DNA of 64,000 nucleotides from Haloprofundus salinisoli (GTDB taxonomy: Archaea; Halobacteriota; Halobacteria; Halobacteriales; Haloferacaceae). Under the pieces are notes generated by a model. The model made no database searches. It saw only the letters and a program-made list of their open reading frames with translations, and had not been told where the DNA came from. The translations under genes and the position numbers were made by a program. This document shows positions 9,003 to 17,845 of the stretch, piece after piece (position 1 is the first letter of the stretch; the number at the start of each line of letters is the position of its first letter). The stretch is from NCBI RefSeq assembly GCF_020097815.1, contig NZ_CP083663.1, positions 2,604,001 through 2,668,000 of the forward strand. The letters are read 5' to 3'.

Positions 9003-9590
9003 CTATCCGAGCCTCGCCGCGCGGGCGGCCATCTCGACGTGGTCGTACGGTCGTTGGGTAACGCTCGGGCCGTGGCCGACGTGCATCGCCGCGAGAGAGT
9101 CGTCGACGACGGACCGCAAGCGGTCGATGCTCTCGATCAGCAGGTCGCGGTCACCCTCCGGCAGGTCGGTGCGCCCGAAGCCGCCGTTCTGGAAGACGAG
9201 GTCGCCGGCGAACAGCGCGCTCGCGTCCCCACTGTAGAAACAGAGGTGGTCGTTCTTGTGCCCGGGCGTGTGGAGCGCGACGTAATCGTCGTCGCCGATT
9301 CTCACCCTCGATTCGTCCTCGATGACGTTGTCGACCGCCGGTTGGTCGGGGTCGAATCCCCACGTCTCCGCGTCGAAAGCGTCGCGGACCGCGTCCACGT
9401 TTCCGACGTGGTCCGGGTGCGTGTGAGTGAGAATCACGGCGTCGAGGTCGTCGGTTTCGTCGACTCGTTCGCGGATTCGAGAGACGATATCGAAGTTCGC
9501 GCCGGCGTCGACGAGGACGGTCCGCTCGCCCTCGACGAGAAATGCGTTGCTCGTGAAGGCGGAGACGCCTTCCGCGAGGTTGGAGCTCAT
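9003..9590 (-). CDS. MBL-fold metal-dependent hydrolase (glyoxalase II-like)
   Basis: A 195-residue metallo-beta-lactamase-fold enzyme. The dinuclear metal-site signature is complete: HTHPDH (residues about 58-63), GHKND, AGDLVF and the final His in HVGHG. Such proteins hydrolyse thioesters or related bonds; glyoxalase-II-type activity is most likely but the substrate is not determined. The length is short for glyoxalase II because the C-terminal helical domain is missing. Confidence 0.85.
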   Translation of the reverse strand: MSSNLAEGVSAFTSNAFLVEGERTVLVDAGANFDIVSRIRERVDETDDLDAVILTHTHPDHVGNVDAVRDAFDAETWGFDPDQPAVDNVIEDESRVRIGDDDYVALHTPGHKNDHLCFYSGDASALFAGDLVFQNGGFGRTDLPEGDRDLLIESIDRLRSVVDDSLAAMHVGHGPSVTQRPYDHVEMAARAARLG

Positions 9591-9700
9591 ACGCTCGATT
9601 CGCGCGGGGAGGACTCGACTCCATCGGTCCGCCGCGGGAACAGTCGACGGCTGACGACAATGGGTGCCCTTTTTGCGCCCTGAGTCACCTCCCCTCGGAT

Positions 9701-10444
9701 ATGGACGTACGCCTGCTGGAAGCCACGCCGAACCCGGAGAAACTCGTCTGCAAGGGCGCGAGAAACGACTACTCCGCGGGATTCGTCGGCAGTCAGTCGT
9801 TCGAGGAGACGATGGAGACCGTCGACGGCGACAGCGAGAGAGAGAAGATGGAGACGCTCATCGGTCACCTGCTGAGCCACGGCCACTTCGGGCCGTTCGA
9901 GCACCCGCAGGCGACGTTCGCCATCGAGGGCGTCAGTCGGTCCTGCATGGCGCAGATCACGCGGCACCGACACGTCAGTTTCGACGTGCAGTCGATGCGG
10001 TACGTCGCCTTCGACGACGTCGACCCCGAGGACGTCGCCGCGGGCGAGATGGTCGTCACGCCGCCGTCGGCGTCGGACCCCAACTGGGTCGGCCGCAATC
10101 AGAAAACCGGCGCGGTCGACGGGGAGACAGTCGAGAAGCGCAAGGAACTGTTCCGCGAGTCGGTCAGTCGCTCGGTCGCCGACTACCAGGAACTGCTGGA
10201 CCTCGGCATGCCGCCGGAGGACGCGCGGTTCGTCCTCCCCATCGGCACGGAGGTCAACATCGTGATGTCGATGAACGTCCGGATGCTGATGCACGTCGCC
10301 GACATGCGCGCCGCCGCCGACGCCCAGTGGGAGATTCGAGAACTCACCGAGTCGGTGCTGGAGCTCGCCGAGGAGTGGTGTCCCATCACGTTCGAGTACT
10401 ACAACGAGCGGATGCGCAACCGGAAGAACCGTCTCGCGCCGTAG
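9701..10444 (+). CDS. thyX: flavin-dependent thymidylate synthase ThyX
   Basis: A 247-residue ThyX, which methylates dUMP to dTMP with methylene-tetrahydrofolate and reduced FAD. The signature is RHRHVSFDVQSMRY. The family substrate-binding parts are also present: GHFGPFEHPQATFAIEG near residues 60-80 and, later, LPIGTEVNIVMSMNVRML. The start ATG at 9701 has CTTTTTGCG about 29 bases upstream. The stop is five bases before a dihydrofolate reductase gene, so they form an operon for dTMP and folate metabolism. Confidence 0.95.
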   Translation: MDVRLLEATPNPEKLVCKGARNDYSAGFVGSQSFEETMETVDGDSEREKMETLIGHLLSHGHFGPFEHPQATFAIEGVSRSCMAQITRHRHVSFDVQSMRYVAFDDVDPEDVAAGEMVVTPPSASDPNWVGRNQKTGAVDGETVEKRKELFRESVSRSVADYQELLDLGMPPEDARFVLPIGTEVNIVMSMNVRMLMHVADMRAAADAQWEIRELTESVLELAEEWCPITFEYYNERMRNRKNRLAP

Positions 10445-10449
10445 CCGAG

Positions 10450-10953
10450 ATGGAACTCGTCCTCATCGCCGCCGTCGCCGAAAACGGCGTCATCGGGGCC
10501 GACGGTGACATTCCGTGGCACTACCCCGACGACCTCGCACACTTCAAGCGGACGACGACGGGCCACCCGGTCGTCGTGGGCCGGCGGACGTACGAGAGCA
10601 TCGTCCGACAGATCAGCGGGCCGCTGCCGGGGCGGACGAACGTCGTACTGAGCAGACGCGAGATGGACCTCCCGGACGGCGCGGTCCGCGCAGCGTCGGT
10701 AGATGCGGCGTTGGAGAGAGCGTCTGAGGCGGTCTGCGACGGCGAGTGTGACGAACCCATCTTCGTCATCGGCGGGGAGACGGTGTACGAGCAGTTTCTC
10801 CCGCGCGCGAACCGACTCGTGTTGACCGAGCTTCACGAGACGTTCGAGGGAGACACCGAGTTTCCGGCGTTCGACCGCGACTCCTGGACCGAAGTCGAGC
10901 GCGACGAGCACGACGCCTTCGACTTCGTCGAGTACCGACGGCGAGAGTCGTAA
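10450..10953 (+). CDS. folA: dihydrofolate reductase
   Basis: A 167-residue dihydrofolate reductase reducing dihydrofolate to tetrahydrofolate with NADPH. The active-site region is NGVIGADGDIPWHYPDDLAH with its acidic residue, then GHPVVVGRRTYESI (NADPH binding) and IFVIGGETVYEQFL. Haloarchaeal orthologues are called hdrA or hdrB. It is co-transcribed with thyX. That pairing is unusual because ThyX, unlike ThyA, does not produce dihydrofolate; here DHFR may serve de novo folate synthesis or salvage. Confidence 0.93.
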   Translation: MELVLIAAVAENGVIGADGDIPWHYPDDLAHFKRTTTGHPVVVGRRTYESIVRQISGPLPGRTNVVLSRREMDLPDGAVRAASVDAALERASEAVCDGECDEPIFVIGGETVYEQFLPRANRLVLTELHETFEGDTEFPAFDRDSWTEVERDEHDAFDFVEYRRRES

Positions 10954-11081
10954 CCGCGAGAGCGCGCCGCTGGGCGGTGAATCTCGGGTATCACCGTTTC
11001 TGAGTGTCCCGACGGGCAGTGATATCTGCAAAAATTCGCCTTAGCGAGAGTTTTTCCGGGCGGGCCTCGTAGACGGGTCCG

Positions 11082-11135
11082 ATGACCGGCAGCGTCCTCG
11101 TACGGACAGGTCGAACCGACGGTGATACGCGATGA
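11082..11135 (+). CDS. 17-codon leader mini-ORF overlapping psmA
   Basis: ATG at 11082 opens a 17-residue frame (MTGSVLVRTGRTDGDTR) whose TGA overlaps the psmA ATG (ATGA). It starts about 30 bases after GAGTTTTTCC (11047-11056), the usual TATA spacing for a leaderless transcript. GGTGAT, matching the end of 16S rRNA, lies inside it five bases before the psmA start. See the finding on coupled mini-ORFs. It may be regulatory rather than encode a stable peptide. Confidence 0.4.
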   Translation: MTGSVLVRTGRTDGDTR

Positions 11136-11866
11136 ACAACTCTAACCAGCAAGCGTACGACCGGGGCACCTCGCTGTACTCCCCGGACGGACGCATCTAC
11201 CAGGTCGAATACGCACGTGAAGCGGTCAAGCGCGGCGCGCCCGTCGTGGGCATCCGCGCGGCGGACGGCGTCGTCCTCGCCGCCCGGACTCGGTCGAGTT
11301 CGCCGCTGATGGTCACCGAGAGCATCGAGAAACTCCACAAGGTCGACGACCACGTCGGCGCGGCCAGCGCCGGCCACGTCGCCGACGCCCGACGACTCGT
11401 CGACTACGCCCGCCGAGAGGCACAGGTTAACCACCTCCGCTACGGCGAACCGGCGGGCGTGGAGGGACTCACGAAGGAAGTGACGGACTTCATCCAGGAG
11501 AACACCCAGCGCGGCGGCACGCGCCCGTTCGGCGCGGCGCTGCTCGTCGCGGGCGTCGACGCCAGCGGGCCGCGTCTGTTCGAGACCGACCCCTCGGGGA
11601 CGCCCCACGAGTGGAAAGCCGTCGCCATCGGCGGCGAGAGCGCGACCATCCGCGAGTATCTCGAAGACGCCTACGACCCCGAAATGAGCGTCGACGACGG
11701 CGTGAGCCTCGCCGTCGAGGCGCTGCTCGAAGGGGCGAAAGACGACGAGATCGCCGCCGAGAGCGTCAGTCTCTCGACGGTCGACGAGTCGGGTCACCAC
11801 ACCTACAGCGCTGACGAGATCGCCACCCTCATCGACGAACTCGACGCCGGCAGCGACGACGAGTAA
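11132..11866 (+). CDS. psmA: 20S proteasome alpha subunit, divergent paralogue type
   Basis: A 244-residue proteasome alpha subunit forming the outer rings and gate of the 20S particle. The N-terminal signature is YDRGTSLYSPDGRIYQVEYA, a variant of the usual YDRAIT-FSPDGRLFQVEYA, and RPFGAALLVAGVD is the family core. The altered gate residues and many substitutions resemble the second (alpha-2) subunit some haloarchaea carry, so another alpha gene is expected elsewhere. The acidic C-terminus ends SDDE. Translation seems coupled to the mini-ORF at 11082. Confidence 0.9.
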   Translation: MNNSNQQAYDRGTSLYSPDGRIYQVEYAREAVKRGAPVVGIRAADGVVLAARTRSSSPLMVTESIEKLHKVDDHVGAASAGHVADARRLVDYARREAQVNHLRYGEPAGVEGLTKEVTDFIQENTQRGGTRPFGAALLVAGVDASGPRLFETDPSGTPHEWKAVAIGGESATIREYLEDAYDPEMSVDDGVSLAVEALLEGAKDDEIAAESVSLSTVDESGHHTYSADEIATLIDELDAGSDDE

Positions 11867-11932
11867 TCGACGGTCTCCGTAGAGTCGCCGCCGACCACGA
11901 CTGTTTTGCGGACGCGCGGCGAACGGCCGACG

Positions 11933-12730
11933 ATGGCGACGCTTCGTCGAATCTTCGTCTATCCGATAAAATCGCTCGACCCGCAGCCGGTCGACGCCGC
12001 CACCATCGTCGAAAACGGCGGCTTCGACGGCGATAGGGAGTTCGCGCTGTTCGACGCCGACGGTCGGTACGTCAACGGCAAGCGCAACCGCGACGTCCAC
12101 CGCCTTCGCTCGTCGGTCGACCGCGATGAGGAGACGGTGCGGCTCGAACCGCACGGGGGCGACGTCCGGACGTTCGCACTCGACAGCGACGAACTGACCG
12201 ACTGGATCTCGTCGTACTTCGGCGAACCCGTCACACTGGAACGCGAGCGCGCCGGCGGGTTCCCCGATGACACCGACGCCTCCGGCCCGACGGTTATCTC
12301 GACGGCGACGATTCGAGCGCTCGCGTCGTGGTATCCCGACATCGGCGCCGAGAGCATGCGCCGTCGCCTCCGGCCGAACCTCGAAGTCGACGGCGTTCCC
12401 GCGTTCTGGGAGGACCGTCTCTTTTCGAGTCGCGGCGAGACTGTCGAGTTCGCCGTCGGCGACGGTGACGACTCGGTCGTCTTCGAGGGCGTCAACCCGT
12501 GTCAGCGTTGCGTCGTCCCCTCACGTGACCCCCACACCGGCGAGGAGTACGACGGTTTCCGCGAGCGGTTCGTCGAGAAGCGCCGCGAGACGATGCCCGA
12601 GTGGAGCGGCGGCGACTGGTTCGACCACCACTTCCGCGTGATGGTCAACACCCGCGTTGACGAGGCCGACTGGGGCGAGACGCTCTCGGTCGGCGACGAG
12701 GTGGAGATACGGGGGACAAAACCAGTCTAA
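11933..12730 (+). CDS. MOSC domain protein with N-terminal beta barrel
   Basis: A 265-residue protein: MOSC N-terminal domain (IFVYPIKSLDPQPVD, residues 6-20) followed by a MOSC domain with the family Cys in NPCQRCVVPSRDP and a second motif NLEVDG. Relatives of the YcbX/mARC kind carry sulfur or molybdenum cofactor and reduce N-hydroxylated compounds. The ATG at 11933 is chosen because TGTTTTGCG lies about 28 bases upstream; a TTG at 11906 in frame is less likely. No redox partner gene is adjacent. Confidence 0.85.
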   Translation: MATLRRIFVYPIKSLDPQPVDAATIVENGGFDGDREFALFDADGRYVNGKRNRDVHRLRSSVDRDEETVRLEPHGGDVRTFALDSDELTDWISSYFGEPVTLERERAGGFPDDTDASGPTVISTATIRALASWYPDIGAESMRRRLRPNLEVDGVPAFWEDRLFSSRGETVEFAVGDGDDSVVFEGVNPCQRCVVPSRDPHTGEEYDGFRERFVEKRRETMPEWSGGDWFDHHFRVMVNTRVDEADWGETLSVGDEVEIRGTKPV

Positions 12731-12742
12731 TTCTGGACCGGG

Positions 12743-13477
12743 TTACCAACCTGAGAACTTGTCTCGTCGGAAGAGGTCCAGTTCGCTCACCGTGGAGTTC
12801 GTCTGTTCGGCGGCGAAGGCGATGGCGTCGGCTATCTCCGCGGGTTCGGTCACCTCGCCGGGGTCGAACTGATCCTCGAACGCCCGGTCGTCCTCGGACC
12901 CGAACTCGGTTCTGACCTCGGTGGGGTTGACGACGGTGACGCCGACGCCGTCCTCGCCGGCGGCCGCCTCGACGCTGTGGGCGTATCCGCGGAGCCACCA
13001 CTTCGTCGCGGCGTACACCGGGTTGAACGGCCGCGGGAACTTGCCGGCGAAACTGCCGACGTAGATGAGGTTGCCCTCGGTCTCGCGGAGATGCGGCAGC
13101 GCCGCGCGCGTGGTGAAGAACGCGCCGTCGACGTTCGTCTCCATCATCGTCCGGTACTCCTCGGTGGAGATGTCGACGCCGGAGCCGAGCCCCAGCCCGG
13201 CGTTGACGACGGCGATGTCTATCTGGCCGAACCGGTCGACGGTGTCGGAAACGACGGATTCGACCGCCTCTTCGTCGCGCACGTCCGCCGGCACGACGAG
13301 CGTCTCGACGCCGTAGTCGGTTTCGAGTTCGTCGGCGAGTTCGGTCAGTCGCTCTTCGCGGCGCGCGGAGAGCGCGACGTTCGCGCCTGCGGCCGCCAGT
13401 TTCCGCACCGTTGCCGCGCCGATTCCGGAGCTCGCACCTGTCACGAGCGCGACGCGACCGGAGAGTTTGTCTGCCAT
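12743..13477 (-). CDS. short-chain dehydrogenase/reductase
   Basis: A 244-residue classical SDR with cofactor motif TGASSGIG (residues 14-21), NAGLG, and catalytic YAATK with a preceding Ser (YVGSFAGKF). The Arg-rich cofactor loop SARREERL suggests NADP(H). It converges with the MOSC gene, 12 bases apart. The start ATG at 13477 has AACTAAGTC about 27 bases upstream. The substrate is not predictable. Confidence 0.9.
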   Translation of the reverse strand: MADKLSGRVALVTGASSGIGAATVRKLAAAGANVALSARREERLTELADELETDYGVETLVVPADVRDEEAVESVVSDTVDRFGQIDIAVVNAGLGLGSGVDISTEEYRTMMETNVDGAFFTTRAALPHLRETEGNLIYVGSFAGKFPRPFNPVYAATKWWLRGYAHSVEAAAGEDGVGVTVVNPTEVRTEFGSEDDRAFEDQFDPGEVTEPAEIADAIAFAAEQTNSTVSELDLFRRDKFSGW

Positions 13478-13591
13478 ATGTCCCGATACGCGGGCGGTGA
13501 CTTAGTTTCCGAGGCCGAAGTGAAAAACGGGGCGACGGTTCACTCTCCGACGGCGACAACGCTGATTGTGCTCGCCCGACTATCGGAACCT

Positions 13592-14974
13592 ATGTCGTCG
13601 AACGGCCGGGTGCACGACTTCTCGAAGTTCTACCGGGAGTACGCCCGCGGCGGTATCCACGCTGCCAGCGCCGCCGCGATGACCGCGTTCGGTCTACTCA
13701 CCATCTACCACGATGTGTTCGCGCTGTTGGCGGTGGTGTCGTACGTGGTGCCGGCACTCTACGCTTACGCCGAGCGCGGCAGTGGCGTCGACTCCGAACC
13801 GAACCGCGGTCGAGACGCCGACGCGAGTCGGTCCGAACCCGCGTCGACCATGGACCCGTCCGAGTCGGACGCCGGAAGCGCCGGCGAAGCCGAACGCGAC
13901 GACCGCGGGAGCGGCGAGCGCCGTGAACGCGCCGGGTCCCGACCCCCACCGTCGGCGACGGCGGGCCGCAGCGACGGTGTCGTTGACGACGGCGATGTCA
14001 GCGAGGTCGGGGAGAACGAGGACGAGTGGGAGAAAAGCGACGGGAGCCACTCCGACGGAGCGGACGAAAACAAAGGCGAGTGGACGAGTGTCGACTCGCC
14101 GGTTACCGTCGACTTCTCCGATGCGGTCGCTGCCGGCGACGGGGTGTACGCCGTCGGAGAGGATGGGGTCGTCCTCGCACGGCAAGGCGACGAGTGGTCG
14201 GCGGTGCTCGAAAACGGTCCCGGCGCGCAGGGGGAGAATCTGACGGGCATCGAGGCCACCGACGACGGACGCGCCGTCTGGGTCGCCGGCGACGGTGGCG
14301 CGCTCGGGAGACTCGACGCGGAGTCGAACCGACACACCGACTACTCCGCGCCGGACGGAGACACGAGCACCGTCACCGACCTCGCCGTCGTGGGGCGTGC
14401 GGGCGAAGAAATCGTCGTGCTGGTGAACGGGTCGGGCGAGGTCCGCCGCGGTGAGTACGACGGTGAGCGCGTCCGGTGGGGAGACGCCCAGAAACCCGGA
14501 AGCGGGTCGAGTTTCGCCGCCGTCTCCTTCGCCGACGGCGAGTGCGGCTACCTCGTCGATACGAACGGGTCGGTGTTCCGGACGACCGACGGGGGCGAGA
14601 GGTTCGACAAGGTCGGTATCGACGACGCCGGGGCGTTGACGGCCGTCGCGCCGATACCGGACGACCCAGGGGACGCCGAGGCGTTCGTCACCGAAGACGA
14701 CGGGACCGTTTATCGGTTCGACGGCACGCGGTGGACTCCTCGCCGTCCGACGGAGGAGAGTCTCTGGTCGCTGGCGGCCGACTCGAAGCGTCGGCTTCTC
14801 GCCGTCGGCGACCACGGAACGGTCATCGAAAGAACCGACGCGCGGTGGCAGTCGGAGGAGACGCCGACAGACGAGACGCTCCGCGGCGTCTGTCTCGGGC
14901 CGAACGACGCTGTCGCCGTCGGCGACGACGGCGTGGTGCTCGAACGTCGAGCCCGGTCCCGCTCGAGCGAGTAG
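13592..14974 (+). CDS. membrane-anchored beta-propeller-like protein
   Basis: A 460-residue protein. Two hydrophobic stretches at about residues 20-65 (FGLLTIYHDVFALLAVVSYV) anchor it. Residues 70-160 are a charged, Ser/Asp/Glu-rich linker. Residues 160-455 are a chain of about 40-residue repeats of the type VxxGDxGxVxxR, for example AVGEDGVVLARQGDEW and AVGDHGTVIERTDARW. That fits a YCF48/BNR-type beta-propeller, whose relatives help assemble protein complexes. The role is unknown; the linker suggests a propeller held away from the membrane. Confidence 0.75.
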   Translation: MSSNGRVHDFSKFYREYARGGIHAASAAAMTAFGLLTIYHDVFALLAVVSYVVPALYAYAERGSGVDSEPNRGRDADASRSEPASTMDPSESDAGSAGEAERDDRGSGERRERAGSRPPPSATAGRSDGVVDDGDVSEVGENEDEWEKSDGSHSDGADENKGEWTSVDSPVTVDFSDAVAAGDGVYAVGEDGVVLARQGDEWSAVLENGPGAQGENLTGIEATDDGRAVWVAGDGGALGRLDAESNRHTDYSAPDGDTSTVTDLAVVGRAGEEIVVLVNGSGEVRRGEYDGERVRWGDAQKPGSGSSFAAVSFADGECGYLVDTNGSVFRTTDGGERFDKVGIDDAGALTAVAPIPDDPGDAEAFVTEDDGTVYRFDGTRWTPRRPTEESLWSLAADSKRRLLAVGDHGTVIERTDARWQSEETPTDETLRGVCLGPNDAVAVGDDGVVLERRARSRSSE

Positions 14975-15089
14975 CTACGCGAGCGTCGTCGGAGTCGATT
15001 GCGACGGCCGCGACGGCTGTCGACCGTCGACACGCATCGTAGTCTGCCGCCACCGCCTCTTTTAGGAGGTGCGACGCTAACCAGGAGCC

Positions 15090-16241
15090 ATGCATGTTCT
15101 GACTGGCGGGTTAGTCTCGGACGCAGACGGGGCGCGAGAGGCGGACGTCGCCATCGAAAACGGCGAAATCGTCGCCGTCGGCGACGTTCCCGAGGGCGAC
15201 AGCCAGACCGACGTCTCCGGACAGGTGATCGCACCGGGTCTGATAGATACGCACGTCCACGTCTCGATGGACGGACGTCCCGACGTGAGCACGGTGTTCG
15301 GCGACAGTCCGTACACCGCGGGCTACCGAACGGTCGCGAACCTCGAAGCCGCCGTCGAGGCGGGCGTGACGACGGTTCGGGACCTGGGGAGCCGCGAGAC
15401 GCTGGCGCTCGACGCCGGCGCGGCCGTCGACGACGGCGTCCTCGACGGACCGCGGGTGCTCGGAGCCGGCGAGGCCATCGTGATGACCGGCGGTCACGGG
15501 CACCCGTTCGGGTACGAGGCCGACGGAACTGACGAGGTGCTGAAGGGTGCCCGCGAGCAGTTGAAACGCGGCGCCGACGTCGTCAAGTGTATGGCGACGG
15601 GCGGCGTGTTGACCGCCGGCGCGGTGACCGGATCGCCGGAACTCACCGAGGACGAGCTTCGCGCGGCCGTCTCCGCGGCGAGTGCGAAAGGCGTTCCGAC
15701 GGCGGCGCACGCCCACGGCGAGGAAGGTATCAAGAACGCGGTCCGCGCCGGCATATCGAGCGTCGAACACGGAACGTTCATGGACCGCGAGGCGGCGGAG
15801 ATGATGGCCGACAACGGGACCTACTGGGTGCCGACGGCGAGCGCCCTCGTCAACATCGTCGAGAACGGCATCGAGGCGGGCATCCCCGAGGAAGCGGTCG
15901 AGAAGGCCGAGGACGCCGCGTCGCGGTTCGAGCGTGCGTGGGAACACGCCCTCGAGGCGGGCGTCGACATCGCGATGGGCACCGACGCCGGGACGCCGTT
16001 CAACTACTTCGGCGACATCCCGCGGGAACTCGAACTGATGGTCGACTACGGGCTGGAGCCGGACGCCGCGCTTGAGGCGGCGACCGTGAACGCGGCGGCG
16101 CTCGTCGGGCGCGACGATCTCGGCCGCGTCGCCGAGGGGTATCGCGCGGACCTCGTCGTCCTCGAGACGGACCCCAACACCGACGCGACGGCGTGGCAGT
16201 CGCCGACGGCGGTGTTCGCGGACGGTAAACGGGTCAGCTAA
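15090..16241 (+). CDS. metal-dependent amidohydrolase (imidazolonepropionase-like)
   Basis: A 383-residue amidohydrolase-superfamily enzyme. It has HVH in LIDTHVHVSMDG, a likely carbamylated Lys in VVKCMATGG, His in AAHAHGEEG and SVEHGTFM, and Asp in MGTDAGTPFN. This composition matches the COG1228 group (prolidase- or imidazolonepropionase-like). The C-terminus carries the small beta domain (RADLVVLETDP). TCTTTTAGG about 28 bases upstream of the ATG suggests a leaderless start. There are no histidine-degradation genes nearby, so the substrate is open. Confidence 0.85.
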   Translation: MHVLTGGLVSDADGAREADVAIENGEIVAVGDVPEGDSQTDVSGQVIAPGLIDTHVHVSMDGRPDVSTVFGDSPYTAGYRTVANLEAAVEAGVTTVRDLGSRETLALDAGAAVDDGVLDGPRVLGAGEAIVMTGGHGHPFGYEADGTDEVLKGAREQLKRGADVVKCMATGGVLTAGAVTGSPELTEDELRAAVSAASAKGVPTAAHAHGEEGIKNAVRAGISSVEHGTFMDREAAEMMADNGTYWVPTASALVNIVENGIEAGIPEEAVEKAEDAASRFERAWEHALEAGVDIAMGTDAGTPFNYFGDIPRELELMVDYGLEPDAALEAATVNAAALVGRDDLGRVAEGYRADLVVLETDPNTDATAWQSPTAVFADGKRVS

Positions 16242-16370
16242 CGACAGAAAAAACCGTCGAAGTCGACTCATATGCCATGGCGACGGTCAGTCGAAGGCGA
16301 TTGTGAGAGTCGAGAACACAGCCGATTGGTGTCACAAACTCTTTTGCCCATCGCTGAGTGTATCCGGCCG

Positions 16371-17558
16371 ATGCACCGCCGGGCACCGTTCGTTCTACTC
16401 GCCATCTTTCTCGTCGCGGCGGCGGTAGCGCCGCCAGCGGCGGCGTTTTCGGGCACGAGAGCCGGCGGATCGACCGCCGACACCGCGCCGAACTCGATGG
16501 CGGCGATGCAACAGTCGTTTGACAGTAGTGAAGTTCGCATCGTCGTTCACGAGGATGGCTCCGCTCGGTGGACGTTCCACTACGAGCAGACGCTGGCGAA
16601 CGAGACCGAGCGCGAGAACTTCGAGACGTTCGCGACCGAGTTCAACAACAGCCAGACGCCGCTGTACAACGGCTTCAAGAGCGAGTCGCAGTCGCTCGTC
16701 AAGAGCGGATCGAACAGTACCGAGCGGCCGATGAACGCGCAGAACCACTCGCGGCAAGCGTACGTGACCGACAGTCTCGGCAACACCATCGGCGTCGTCG
16801 AGATGTCGTTCGTCTGGACGAACTTCGCACAGATCGACGAAAACAGCGGAGCGGTGACCGTCGGTGACGTCTTCGAGGGCGGCCTCTACATCAGCGAGAA
16901 CCAGTCGCTGGTCGTCGAGTCGGGCGAGAACCTCGAGTTCAAGAACGTCACGCCGGCGGCGATGCAGTCGAACACCAGTTCGCTTCCCGCCAGCGACTCG
17001 GTGACGTGGATGGGCGAGAAGCGGTTCACCGACAATCGTCCGCAGATCGTCTTCGTTCCCGAGGGAACCCAGACCATCGTCGCCAACGGTGACGGCAACG
17101 GTAGCGGAGGCGCGGCCGGCACCGACGGCGTGACCACGACGCCCATCGGGAGCGGCGGCGGGAGTATGTGGCTCGCCGGGGCGGTACTCGTCATCTTCGG
17201 CGGCGTCGCCGTCGCGCTCTGGTACCGCCGCGGCCGCGAAGAGACGGTCGACAGCGTCGATACGGAGACGGGTACCAGCACCGAGGCGGCGGCCATCCCG
17301 CCGGAGCCGTCGGTGTCCGACGAGGAGCTCCTCTCCGACGAGGACCGCGTCATCTCGATGCTCGAAGACCACGGCGGACGGATGCGGCAGGTCCGTATCG
17401 TCGAAGAGACCGAGTGGTCGAAATCGAAGGTGAGCATGCTGCTCTCGGAGATGGAAGACGAGGGTTTCATCTCGAAACTCCGCGTCGGCCGCGAGAACGT
17501 CATCAGCCTCGACGGCCACGAACCCGAGGCGACGAAGTCGCCGTTCGACGACGAGTAG
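16371..17558 (+). CDS. exported-domain membrane protein with cytoplasmic winged helix
   Basis: A 395-residue type I membrane protein. A signal peptide (residues 1-26, ending PPAAAF) leads to a 230-residue extracellular domain with several NxS/T sequons. One membrane helix follows (about 265-284, LAGAVLVIFGGVAVALW), then a linker and a winged helix-turn-helix at about 322-380 ([20 protein letters not shown]). The last part closely matches the C-terminus of the protein at 23759-25216. This architecture predicts a one-component membrane-bound transcription regulator whose outside domain senses an unknown signal. The ATG at 16371 has CTCTTTTGCC about 28 bases upstream. Confidence 0.8.
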   Translation: MHRRAPFVLLAIFLVAAAVAPPAAAFSGTRAGGSTADTAPNSMAAMQQSFDSSEVRIVVHEDGSARWTFHYEQTLANETERENFETFATEFNNSQTPLYNGFKSESQSLVKSGSNSTERPMNAQNHSRQAYVTDSLGNTIGVVEMSFVWTNFAQIDENSGAVTVGDVFEGGLYISENQSLVVESGENLEFKNVTPAAMQSNTSSLPASDSVTWMGEKRFTDNRPQIVFVPEGTQTIVANGDGNGSGGAAGTDGVTTTPIGSGGGSMWLAGAVLVIFGGVAVALWYRRGREETVDSVDTETGTSTEAAAIPPEPSVSDEELLSDEDRVISMLEDHGGRMRQVRIVEETEWSKSKVSMLLSEMEDEGFISKLRVGRENVISLDGHEPEATKSPFDDE

Positions 17559-17633
17559 CGCGGTACGCTACGTCGAAACACGGCCCTTCTGAAACGCAAA
17601 CGTTAAACATCACTCGCGGATAGTGGAAGATGC

Positions 17634-17708
17634 GCTCCGTTGGTGTAGTCCGGCCAATCATCTTGCCCTCTCACGGCAAGGACCAGGGTTCGAATCCCTG
17701 ACGGAGCA
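17634..17708 (+). tRNA. tRNA-Glu (CTC)
   Basis: The acceptor arm GCTCCGT (17634-17640) pairs with ACGGAGC (17701-17707), with A17708 as discriminator. The anticodon stem TTGCC/GGCAA closes a seven-base loop CTCTCAC with anticodon CTC, which reads GAG. The T arm is CAGGG-TTCGAAT-CCCTG. There is no intron and CCA is not encoded. Its last 22 bases plus five flanking bases recur at 17819-17845. Confidence 0.95.
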
Positions 17709-17845
17709 CTTCTATCAGACTTATACTCCGAGCGGTGGATTTCATTCCGCCGCGAGGCTCGGTCCAGTAGATGCTGGACGGGATTCGAATCAGAGAGTGA
17801 AGCGAGCGGAACGACCGTGGTTCGAATCCCTGACGGAGCACTTCT
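17687..17845. repeat. duplicated tRNA-Glu 3' end (att-like direct repeat)
   Basis: The segments 17687-17713 and 17819-17845 are identical over 27 bases, starting GGTTCGAATCCCTGACGG. The repeat covers the T loop, T stem, acceptor strand and five bases past the tRNA. They are 132 bases apart. Duplication of a tRNA 3' end is what tyrosine-recombinase integration leaves behind. The 105 bases between hold no gene, so this would be an emptied or collapsed integration site. No integrase is adjacent; the nearest one in view is at 53070. Confidence 0.75.
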
